A stretch of 64,000 nucleotides of DNA. It comes from Rhizophagus clarus. Lineage: Eukaryota; Glomeromycota; Glomeromycetes; Glomerales; Glomeraceae. Within the stretch, counting starts at the first letter, position 1. Each line of letters opens with the position of its first letter. The notes beneath the pieces were generated by a model. That model was not told the origin of the DNA and did not search any database. It was given only the letters and a program-made list of their open reading frames with translations. Position numbers and translations under genes: made by a program. The DNA lies in contig BLAL01000054.1 in NCBI GenBank assembly GCA_015698045.1, positions 1,064,501 through 1,128,500 on the forward strand. Reading direction: 5' to 3'. Positions 1 through 9,525 of the stretch are shown here, piece after piece.

Positions 1-439
1 TTTCACTATAAAATCATAATACAATTTTGTAAAAATTTTGATTTTTTAAAAATTTTAAAAAGTAGCAAAACAAAAGCACCAAGTTTTTTTGGTTTAATGT
101 TAAATAATTAAAAAACTAATTAATGAATTTATATTGAATTTTCTGTTTTTTAATAGTTTATATCATATATTATTTATATTTTAAATTTTATTTTAATTGG
201 ATTTAAACTGATTTAATAAGAACAATTAACAAATTTAAAAAATTTTGGTGTGTTTGTTTTGATGCCCACTGTATATAGTTTTTTTATATAATATATATTT
301 AAAAATTATTAAATTTATTTATAATGAATATACAATATATATTTTATGCATAATATTTTTAATACGCAATTAAATTTTTATTAATTATATATATGATTTT
401 TTTAATTTTAATCAGTAAATAGATTATTTATTGATTATT
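1..439. other. AT-rich sequence without a gene
   Basis: No coding potential is seen. The sequence is almost entirely A/T with homopolymer runs. The phrase around 250-290 (gtttgttttgatgcccact) could be the edge of a small DNA transposon, but no partner end is visible inside the window. Confidence 0.5.
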
Positions 440-1132
440 GGACATCTCTCCCTGCTGATCACTCAGCCCAATTTTTTGAAAATGCCTAAAAATTTTTTTA
501 CGCAAAGTTCTTCCATTTCTCACTAAGAAACCCCACCTTTTAACGGCAGAAATGGACTCCTTGCACCTAAGAGAAGCTAAGGAAGAGATGTCTGGTGTAG
601 TTAAACACCAAACTAAAACCTTTTACGTGACTTACTTTTTTGATTACCTCAGCTCTGCAAAGGCATAACTGTGGCCACAGCTGGAGCAGCTGAGTTGTTT
701 AATAACTTTTCAGAATACAGAACAGACTTAAGTCTTTTACAATACAAATCCAAGGTTTCTACATAACAAATAGTAGCAACTAATATCTTAGGGACTATGT
801 ATCACCTCTCTACTGCTGCCTTCTTGAACACTGTCATTTTTCCAACTCTTGACCAATTCTCACATGAGATGGAAAAGCAAATAGATGCGATCAACAAATC
901 GCATTAATTAGAGATCAAGATTGCGACAAATAAAAGAAAATTGGTATGCATAGACCTGTCTAATGACTCCCCCAAAATGGAAATGGACATGAATGCATCG
1001 CATCAATCAAACGTTGCTGAAGGCATACAATCTACTCCAAGTCCCCCCATCATTGTAGAACAACAAGAATCCTGGACTAAAGCGCTGACTAAGAATCAGA
1101 AGAAAAAATACTATGTTGTTATTTTTCATTAA
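440..1132 (+). pseudogene. Decayed copy of the ORF1 retroelement
   Basis: This is a heavily degraded relative of the retroelement that begins at 5259. Both share the 5' leader phrase GCTGATCACTCAGCCC (about 453 here, about 5278 there), the ATGGAC start and the segment 'GITVATAGAAELF' matching 'GLTVTTAGAAKLF'. Only the last stretch (941-1132) is still open; it ends with SWTKALTKNQKKK and then diverges. It is useful as an in-window reference: its Trp codon in 'SWTK' lies where the 5259 copy has a TGA stop. Frameshifts and stops make it non-functional, and the 3' half is missing. Confidence 0.75.
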
Positions 1133-1494
1133 CAGCTAATTAGTAAGTATTTTAACCTGATTAACCATGCACTTTAAGATGATGAATTACTTCTCCTTAA
1201 TTTGGTTTATTAAGAAGGTTCCTAACATCATAATGTTAGTGTTTCATTCACTTATCTGCTAGCGGTCAGACTAAAATATTCCTTACTAACTTTTCACACA
1301 CTCTTTCTTACTTTTCACATTAATAGTATAAAATTTTTTAATACAATGTTTGATTCATAATTAAATTCAAATTTTTATGCACAGTATGCAGTAGCATTAA
1401 ATACCTGTGATTTTTCAAGTATTAAATTATATTACATCATGAATTACATCATGAAATACATAGAAAACTGACATAGCAGTGAATACGAGTTATT

Positions 1495-2291
1495 TCAATA
1501 TTTTCTGCTAAATCCTTCACGTTCATGTCCATAAATATATCCACATCCACATTCATGTCCGCATCTACATCCATTTTTATAGCTTGTAGAAGCTTCCAGC
1601 GCATTAAAATTTATTTCATTGGCGAAATTGGTTTGATTATGATGAGGGAGTGTGAGATCACGTGTAATATAATCAAGTGTCTTGACCTCATTTAAAGCTG
1701 GAGCATTTGTAAGAAGTGGTTCATCTACACATTTTAAAATGTTGACCATATGAATTTTGATGCATTTGGTAATTAACAATCTGAATGCATTGACAGCATC
1801 CTTATCATTATCCCACCACTCTTCAAAAACTTGTGCAATCAGATTTTTAAGGCATTGATAAATTATAGTATCATTTACAAATGATTCTAAACTTTCTATA
1901 CTTGGCATATTTAGGTGATTTATCCGATTCTGCAAGAGATTCATTATTAAAAGAGGTACTGTTATAAGAGTATTAATATCTATAATAAACTCATCAAGAG
2001 GAACAACTAGTGGATCATCAAGTTGATCGTTGCATATATCATCATCTGTATCATTAAAACTTTATAGATGGGTTGGACGAATTTTCTTTTTTTTTCTGCT
2101 CAGGTTATTAAAGTTAGATCATTTCTTCTTATAAAATCATGAAAAAGAAATTAATAAATTAATATCTTACTGGATTCTTCAATAATACTACTGTTTGATG
2201 TTCTTTAATGCTTATGCGTGGTATTATTTTTGTTTGTAGTATTGTTTGTTTTATTACTGTTGTATGATTTTGAACGAGTTATTCTTACCAT
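1495..2291 (-). pseudogene. Broken two-exon gene, Cys-rich C-terminus, unknown function
   Basis: Minus strand. A first exon begins with ATG at 2291 (MVRITRSKSYNSNK...) and ends at a GT donor near 2170. A second exon (from about 2127) continues with a basic RKKKK tract, an acidic stretch (NDTDDDI) and a long open part ending in a cysteine/histidine-rich tail, CRCGHECGCGYIYGHE. Three in-frame stops (TAA in exon 1; TGA and TAA early in exon 2) interrupt otherwise continuous reading. Each is explainable as CAA or CGA changed by C to T. The family is not recognised. The low-complexity N-terminus and Cys/His tail suggest a nuclear or metal-binding role, but that is a guess. The exact acceptor of exon 2 is uncertain. 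Confidence 0.5.
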
Positions 2292-2779
2292 TGTTAGAAA
2301 AACAAAATGTAAAGTTATAAAGTAGAGAGTAAAAAAAAAATAAAAAAAATTTTTAACAAGGCAAATTTAATAGACTTTATAAAATTATTAAACTAATTTA
2401 GACTATTTTTATATCGCAGTCACTTTAACAACCAATCATATTAATAATACATATAATTGTTAATAAATATAATTGTTTATAAATATAGTCATTTGATTTT
2501 CAAAATTATACAAACCACACAAACTAAATAAACTACATTTGGTAATTAGTTTTTTTCTCACGTCATTTTTTTTCATTTTTTTTTCTTTCGTAAAAAATAA
2601 AAAAAAATACCAAAGCAACATATAATTGAAAATACATATCCAATTCTTCATAAACCACTCTGTTAACAAAAAAATGAGAAAAAAAGTAAAAAAAAATAAT
2701 TAAATTATTTTTTTCACAAATCTTTTTTTAAACTTTTTTAATTTTTATTCATTTTAACGAAGCTTATCGCTTATCTGTT
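2292..2779. other. AT-rich intergenic stretch
   Basis: Long A and T runs with short open frames that are composition artefacts. No conserved protein, TIR or repeat unit was recognised here. Confidence 0.5.
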
Positions 2780-4920
2780 AATTTATTTTTTCAGCAAAAA
2801 TTTTCTCTTTTCTTTTTTTCCATTTTCTATTTCTCTCCTACTTCCATTTTTCTATTTCCTTATTATTTCCTATTTTCCTTTCACTTGTACTTGATTTAAA
2901 AAAAAACTTGAAAAGCACATCATGCAAGATAATGAAATGTTTCTGAACGTGACATATGGTAAGTTTATCAAGATTTTTTCTTTGCTTTATTTTAATGAAT
3001 GAATTTTAATGGCTTGTTTCTTGATTTTTTAGACGACTTTATTCTATGATAGGTACTTAAACATGTAGGAATATGGTGGAAAGAATTTTTATAATTATTT
3101 ATTTTACAATACTATCTATTTTATTTTTTTTAGATAGCCAGGCCTTTGAACGTGTGAAATTTTAGTAGGAGGACTTGGACTTAAATTTTTTTTTTAATCG
3201 AGGTCTTCGGAATGCATAGTAATGAAATCTGAAAATATTCTTTATTAACATTTTGATTTTAATCTTTTTTTAGACACAGAATTTGGTAGGAGATTACAAG
3301 AATTATTTATTTAAATTTATTTCTTTAAATGAGACATTTTTAACGTTTCAATTTTTTTTCATTTTGTAAAAGCTGGTTCTTAAGTTATTTGAACATGTGG
3401 AAAATTCAATATGAAGAATTCTATTCTTTAAATAAATAATTCTTTAATGAAACGTTTCTAACATTTCATTTTTTTCATTTTTATAGACGACCAATTCTTT
3501 AAGGTACTTGGATGCATGAAAAATTCTATAAGGAGATTTTTATTTTTATTTTTTTTAATGAAACGATCACTAATATTTCATTTTTTTTTGTTTTGTAGAT
3601 GATCGGCTCCTTGAAATACTCAAACGTGTAAGAAAGTCAGTGAGAATTCAGTAAGAAAAATTGAGGGATTTTTTTTTCTTACTTTAAATCAAATAATGAA
3701 ATATTTCTGACATTTTGTTTTCTTTTTTTTAGGTTTTGTTTTGTAGGAACTTGTAAGAACTTTAGCTCTGACTTAAAAATAAAAAAGTTAATATGTATCA
3801 TCCATATTTTCTATAGAATCACATGTATCACATCACATAATTAAAATTAATAAATACTTTTTTTTTAACCTACTTAACTTTATCATTTTACTTCTCTTGT
3901 CCTTTTTCGTTTCCTTTTCTTTCGTCCTTTCCTTGGTTCTATCTTTCCCTTTCCTGTCCTTTTTTCCTGTACTTTCCATTTAAATATTCTTTATATTTAA
4001 ATAGTTCTTAATGTTACATTTCAGTAAATTCATATTTTTTTCTTTAATTATTTTTATTAAATAGTTTCTTAGTTCTTTTTTTCTTTTTTTTTTAGACAAC
4101 TAGGTACGCAGTTTTTGGTCTTTAGGCTAGTTTATAGGATTTTGGTAGGAATTTTATTTTCTTTTAAATTATTCTTTTAACGAAACATTTACTAACATTT
4201 CAATTTTTATTTTTTTTAGGCGGATTTCTTTAGGACTTGATATTTTCCCTACAAGCTTTTTCTTTCTTAACAAAGGTTTTAGCATTAAACATGTGTTTAA
4301 AGTAAGTTAAAAAAAAATAATGTTTAGTACTTAATTATTTTTTATTAAAACATAATATTGACATTTCAATTTCCTCTTTTTTAGATAGATTCTTGGACAC
4401 GTAGGAATTTGGTAGAAAATGGTTATTTTTTAATTATTTTTTTAACAAACCATTTGCTAACATTTTGTTTTTTCTCTTTTTTAGATGGCTTCTTCTTTGG
4501 GTATCTTTGGAGATGCAGAATACGATGTGTTTATTTTAATGAAATGCTAACCTATTAATGAGATGGATCTTTAATTCTTTGGATATATAGATGCAGAATT
4601 TTGGTAAGATATTTTTTTTTTACCAAGTTATTTACTTTAACAAACAAGTATTAACTTTCCATCTTTTTTCTTTTTTTTAGATAACTGGCTTCTTTAAACA
4701 CGAACTTTGTAAGTTATTTAACTTTTTTCTTCAAATTTTTTCTTTTAGTAAATATTCACTAATATTCATCATCTTTCCTTTTCAGTTGGTTGATTTGAAC
4801 ATGTGGAAAATTTGATGAGACCCTGTTCTAATTATGCATTTCAATGAATTATTTCACAACATTTTAATTTCCTCTTTTTTTTAGATGGTCTAAGTCTCTA
4901 GATGTTTGGGGATTTGGTGT
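2780..4920 (+). repeat. Array of splice-site-like cassettes (array 1)
   Basis: A pyrimidine-rich lead-in (2800-2890) is followed by about 15 divergent units spaced roughly 90-150 bp. Each has the same order: 'aacattt', a T-rich tract, TTTTTTTAG, then a 35-45-nt body resembling 'acgactggttctttgg..', then a donor-like GTAAGT/GTGAGT or decayed form. Clear examples start near 3593, 4209, 4383, 4484, 4680 and 4882. The units read like intron-exon-intron modules but carry no shared open frame. The same architecture recurs at 24150 (inverted), 30220, 35190 (inverted) and 36080, so it is a dispersed repeat family and not one gene. Confidence 0.65.
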
Positions 4921-5241
4921 TTGAGATTAAAATCATAGGCTTTCTCACCAGCTGGCAAGATGTATAAAATTTCTTTAATTCACAAAGAAAGCCTTACTAA
5001 AGTCAACTTTAGCGTAGGTCTAGTAATACATTGCTTTAATTAAGCGTGGTTACGAGAGTTTATGATTCTTAAATTGCCTTAGTATTCTATTCATTACACA
5101 CATATATACAGTATCTTATAATTAATTACACAACTTATTTTTATTATTTAAATTTACAATACATGTATAAAAGTCTTGTACAAATCATTTTATAATAAAT
5201 TTTCAATATTTATCTTATGATCTATTTACAATTTCCATTTT
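4921..5241. other. AT-rich flank with repeated TTACAAT phrases
   Basis: No gene. The motif TTACAAT/TTTACAAT recurs several times up to the retroelement insertion point at 5242. Similar phrases continue beyond 23929, so this tract was one continuous sequence before the insertion. Confidence 0.5.
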
Positions 5242-5258
5242 ACAATTAATCTTACAAT
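5242..5258 (+). repeat. Target-site duplication, left copy (17 bp)
   Basis: ACAATTAATCTTACAAT occurs here and again directly after the polyA tail at 23913-23929. This is the signature of target-primed reverse transcription by a non-LTR retroelement. Confidence 0.9.
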
Positions 5259-5353
5259 CATACACAATCTCTTCCCGCTGATCACTCAGCCCAAAAATTT
5301 TTGAAAAGTTTTTGCGAACTTTCCCCTAATATACCTCACCTTTTCGCAAGGAA

Positions 5354-6475
5354 ATGGACGCACAAATACTAAAAACTATTAAGGAAGCGACTGCTAACTC
5401 TTTTAAAAGAAGTCTTGCTGACTTCTGTAGAAATATTTTACCTTTATGTCCTCAGCTTTGCGAAGGCCTAACGGTGACTACGGCCGGAGCTGCTAAGCTT
5501 TTCGACAAAGTACCCCAATATCGACTTGACCCAGGCTTACAAACAGTCAAGCCTAAAGCTTCCCAACAACAAGTGGTTGCTTTAACCGTCATAGCCACTA
5601 TAGCCCACTGGTCTTCCTCTATCCTTCTTGAACAACTCGTCTTTCCCACCTACGACAAGATTGCACGTGAGGTGAATGAAGTACTTGAACGCCAAGCAAT
5701 AGGATTCCAATCAGAAATTGACATGTTGACAGACCAGTTGACTAGCACAGGCTTGGCACTTACACCCGAAGATCATGCAGATATACCAGATTTGGCAATG
5801 GAAATAGATCCTTCGCACCAATCAACGTCTTTGACGGTTGATCCACCTCCTGTTTCCTCTGAAATAAGTACTAACTCCTGAAAACCGGTTTTGACTAAGA
5901 ATCAGAAAAAAAAGCTGAAGAAACAAGAGAAGCGCGCGGAAAAAAACAAACTCCTACAGGAAGCTGCCTCACTTAACTCTTCGACTGCATCACCCGATTC
6001 TACCCTTGATAGTCAAAAACCCATACTCTCACCTCCCCCACCACAGCCTTCTGCCTCCGCCAAGCACAGCGACAAAAGTGATAATAAAACTGCTTCGCTT
6101 ACAACAAAGAAACGTAAAAGTGAGAGTAGTACAGGAGACAACAACCTTATCATTACTGGATACCAGCCTGAGGAGAATGACAAGAACCTCACCCTGGACC
6201 TAGTAGTTTATGACATTCCAGCCAAATGGACAAATTATCAACTCCTTAGCGAACTTAATAAATGGGGAAAAGTGGTGTCTGTCAGCACGCGAGTGCAAAA
6301 GAAATACCAAACAGCAAGGGTCAGACTTACACCCAACCATAATTGTCTTAAGGCATACAATAATGGTGACTGGACGGTTTCCCTCGGCTCTCTTCCTGTA
6401 CGATGGTTCCTGGCAGCTTGGTCTCTTTCAGAATGAAAACAGCGAGAAAAATTCCAGGCGGCAATCACAAATATC
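5354..6475 (+). pseudogene. Retroelement ORF1 protein, N-terminal part (RRM-like)
   Basis: Translation starts at ATG 5354. The first about 175 residues are unrecognised, with helical content and an acidic end. They run into TGA (5879-5881), then continue in the same frame into a lysine-rich NQKKKLKKQEKRAEK tract, a Ser/Pro-rich linker and an RRM-like fold ('DLVVYDIPAKWTNYQLLSEL ... VRLTP', about 6200-6340). This is typical of RNA-binding LINE ORF1/Gag-like proteins in these fungi. A second TGA (6434-6436) follows 'WSLSE', after which the frame stays open (KQREKFQAAI..) up to the hAT insertion at 6476. The decayed copy at 941-1132 has TGG where 5879 has TGA, so that stop is secondary. Confidence 0.8.
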
Positions 6476-6483
6476 CCCGAGGA
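6476..6483 (+). repeat. hAT target-site duplication, left (CCCGAGGA)
   Basis: The 8-bp CCCGAGGA precedes the TAGGGATGGAA terminus and is repeated at 23085-23092. Eight base pairs is the standard hAT duplication length. Confidence 0.93.
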
Positions 6484-6654
6484 TAGGGATGGAAGTTATT
6501 TGGTTAATTATAATTAGCTAAAATTGGTTAATTAACGGTTAATTTGGTTAATTATAAATTGACCAATCAGAGAAGCAAAATTTTCATCACGTGATCAAAT
6601 TCTTTTTTTTTGATTATCAATTTTTTTTCATCTTTTTTTTTTTTAATTTTAACA

Positions 6655-6971
6655 ATGACCAAAAAAAAAGGTCCTGTCTGGAAACACTGGACAGTTATTA
6701 CACAAAACCAAGTGGAAAATAATAGAAATAATTCACATCCTCCTGTACAATGTAATTACTGTACCAAAATTTTTGACTGGGCTGTTCCTTCATGAATGCA
6801 AATACACCTTGATAAAGAATGCCTCGGAGCACCAGATAATACAAAGTCTAAACAAAATGTAGGTTCACAAAATTCTATACCAGAAACTACACAATTTCAC
6901 CCAAATATTGCATTAAATTCCATTCTTACAGATACACTAAATAGACCTGTAAAACGAATTAAAACCCAAAA
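6655..6971 (+). pseudogene. hAT transposase, N-terminal half with BED zinc finger
   Basis: ATG at 6655 opens a frame with the BED-type finger: CNYC, then 'MQIHLDKEC', giving C-x2-C...H-x4-C. A TGA at 6793-6795 cuts the finger between 'WAVPS' and 'MQIHL'; the position expects Arg, consistent with CGA to TGA. The frame continues as a polar linker to the Maverick insertion point. Joining residue codons across one copy of the CCAAAA duplication gives in-frame sequence into the C-terminal half at 21218, showing the two halves were one gene. Confidence 0.85.
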
Positions 6972-7903
6972 CTACGACAAAAAGGGGGGTTCTAGGGTAA
7001 AAAAAAATGGGTATTCTAAAAGACCTCCATGTATATTCCGAAGCCTTTCCTGATATAAATCCAAAGTATTAATTCCAGATTCTAAATCGAGCTGGGGTAA
7101 TTTCCTAGCTATCATTAATTTTGGTATCTTTTTTTTAGCTTCGAATTAGCCTTCAAATACCAAGAATCATACCTTTTCTTATAGCCATTCTGACCCGATT
7201 TTAATCCCAAATTATATATCAAAAAAATATGCCATACTGTTTGCCTCTGGGAGTAGTCTCAAATATTGAGGAATGAAGTGATGAAATATTTGAGTCTACG
7301 ACCCTTACAAACCCAATAAGCATACCATTATTTTGTGATATCCAAGAAATAATTCTAAAGGTGATTCATAAGCGTAATCAAAGGATCACTAAGTCTAACC
7401 TATGGATACCAATATGCTAAGTCTATCCTCGAAGAGGTTAGATTTAGCTGGTATTAGGAATTAAATCAAAAGGTCATTACACTTGTTCTAGCTCACCATA
7501 AATTTTTACTATGCTGGTTTACATTCTAGGAGAGCAATTTCCGCAAAATACTGGGGTAAAAAAATCTAACCTCAGATATACGAAAAATAAGTCTAACCTC
7601 AAAGTCTAACCTCAAGAAGTAATCAAATTAGTGAATCAAAAGCGTATTAACCAAGTTTTAGTATACCATATTTTAATGTATGCTAAATATATGAGGCAAA
7701 TAAGAATGCCAAGATACGTTAACCTCTAAGTCTCACCTATATGTCCCACTACAGAAGTATACTCATCATACAACTGGGCCTTAGCCCGAAGCTTGTTTAC
7801 ATGACGGGTCTGATAATTGCTCTTATTACAATAGCTACATAGATTAATATCCAAGCCTGAAGGCTTATCTATCTTTGTGGGTCTACCGCAAACAGAGCAG
7901 GGC
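6971..7903 (+). repeat. Left terminal inverted repeat of the Maverick-like element
   Basis: Starts ACTACGACAAAAAGGGGGG and matches the reverse complement of 20279-21211 almost base for base; identity breaks after GAGCAGGGC at 7903. It contains the antisense 3' part of the zinc-ribbon ORF that is complete only at the right end, and several copies of an AGTCTAACCTC motif. Confidence 0.95.
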
Positions 7904-8019
7904 CATATTTTTTCTCATAAATTTGAAAAAATAAAAAAAAGTAATTAAACATTGGGGTCGAAGGATTAAATATTTTAATTTGAGAAAAAGTTTACACATA
8001 TATTAAAGGTTAGACTTAA
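7391..8019 (+). promoter_or_regulatory. Iterated AGTCTAACCTC motifs in and next to the TIR
   Basis: The motif (A)AGTCTAACCTC or close variants occurs at about 7391, 7419, 7563, 7589 and 7602. Inverted or related forms are GAGGTTAGATTT near 7434 and AACCTCTAAGTCTCACC near 7720, with GGTTAGACTT just before the PolB start (about 8007). The same set is mirrored in the right TIR. Spaced repeats in the TIR are plausible binding sites for integrase, terminal protein or a transcription factor; this function is inferred. Confidence 0.5.
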
Positions 8020-8028
8020 CATAATATC

Positions 8029-9525
8029 ATGGCTAGAAAAGATAAGAAAAATCGAACTTGTGAAAGTTGTGGTAAAACTGTAGCATCACCACAAAAGCTT
8101 CGTCAGCATTACAGAAGTGCAAAAAACAATTGTAACCCTACAAATGTTTGCCAATCTGCACTAACTATAGAGGTTCAAACACCAAAGCCTACACCTAAAT
8201 CAGAGGTGATCCAAACTCCTGTTCATGAGCCAGAATCCCAAAAGAAAGCTCCTATACATGGAGAAGACTATATTACCGAAGAGGAAGCAAAGAACTGGAT
8301 TAGCCCAAATGCACGAAAGCCCAGAGAACATTACAGGACATGGGGAGCAAGGCTAGTGCAAAGGTGGAAAGAGCTTGATTTAGGAGACCATGATACACCA
8401 ACAAACTTGCATGAATGTAAAACTCTTTGCCATGATCTAGAGCAACAAGATCCAGATGCAGTTCGCCTACCAACATTAAAAGAGTTAGAGAAATATAAAA
8501 AAATAACAGAGGATCCAGAAGCAGGACCCGGTCCAGCTACCCAAGCTCATAGAGATGAGCAAAGAAATTTAAGAGTACAAACTTTTGATAATCCATTTGA
8601 GCAAGCCATTATCCAATGGAAGCACCCACCTCGTATAAATATAGAGCAGTTTAAAACAGTATTTGTAGACCCAAGTGGTAGGAATTTTATTACCAATGAA
8701 GAGGCTGAAAAATGGGATCAAGAACAACATGATCCTGATGAAGCTAGGCTTCCAACATTAGATGAGATAAAAGAAAAAGAAGAAAAGAATAGGCTGGAGT
8801 ATATAGAGAACCTTCCACCAAAAGAAAGACAAGAATATGAAATACAAAAGGAATATGCTTCTGGAAAACATTTTCGATCAATTTATGAGGAAGCAGAAGG
8901 AATCTATATAGAGGAGGAACCACCCCATGGTGATATAGTATTCTTGGAAAGAGAGCGTGATCCTGCAAGACAACACAGCTCTCTCAAATGTATGACTGTA
9001 TGGGAGGGAGTTATTCCTTCATGTAAAAATCCTGCATATGCATTTAATAAAGAGCAAGATAATGCGATAGAATATGCAGATGCTCCATATATGCCCCAAC
9101 TTATTGCAGAAGCACGTGGAGCAATCACAGATGTTCTTAAAGAAGAGCTTAGTAAAAGAGATCAAATAAAATCAGCACTGGTAGTACATGCTACATATGT
9201 ATCATATACTTATAAAGGAACAGGTGATATTTCAAATCGAGCAAACTATATTCCCAAATATCATCATCCATATCATAGAAGTCAACAGCGTGAAATTCTT
9301 TCAGAGCAGTATATAGACGAGCATATAACCAAATCTGGTGTAGAAATTGATAAAAAGATTGAGAAGTATTTAAAAGAAGAATCAGGTAAAATCCTTCTCC
9401 GATTAGAAATGGTACTTATTGAGTCATATACACTTCGTAGAGCCCTTGGAGGGTCTTACAATCCTACTCCCCCAAAACTTGCTAACAAAAGTGTACCATT
9501 AATCCAGACAATCAAGGTCTTATAG
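8029..9525 (+). CDS. PolB N-terminal region (zinc finger plus extension)
   Basis: ATG at 8029 opens 498 codons. Residues 11-35 form a C2-H-C finger (C11, C14, H27, C35). Then follow two copies of a short acidic motif ending in '(A)RLPTL' ('DPDAVRLPTLKEL', 'DPDEARLPTLDEI') and a region typical of the long N-terminal extension of protein-primed polymerases of this group. The frame ends at 9525, but the downstream polymerase frame is open from 9483 and has no ATG near its beginning. The best reading is one gene of about 1680 codons with a one-base deletion in the A-run at 9487-9490: adding one A gives 'ANKKC' leading into 'TINPDNQGLIDPET'. It may be a real mutation or an assembly error. Confidence 0.75.
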   Translation: MARKDKKNRTCESCGKTVASPQKLRQHYRSAKNNCNPTNVCQSALTIEVQTPKPTPKSEVIQTPVHEPESQKKAPIHGEDYITEEEAKNWISPNARKPREHYRTWGARLVQRWKELDLGDHDTPTNLHECKTLCHDLEQQDPDAVRLPTLKELEKYKKITEDPEAGPGPATQAHRDEQRNLRVQTFDNPFEQAIIQWKHPPRINIEQFKTVFVDPSGRNFITNEEAEKWDQEQHDPDEARLPTLDEIKEKEEKNRLEYIENLPPKERQEYEIQKEYASGKHFRSIYEEAEGIYIEEEPPHGDIVFLERERDPARQHSSLKCMTVWEGVIPSCKNPAYAFNKEQDNAIEYADAPYMPQLIAEARGAITDVLKEELSKRDQIKSALVVHATYVSYTYKGTGDISNRANYIPKYHHPYHRSQQREILSEQYIDEHITKSGVEIDKKIEKYLKEESGKILLRLEMVLIESYTLRRALGGSYNPTPPKLANKSVPLIQTIKVL

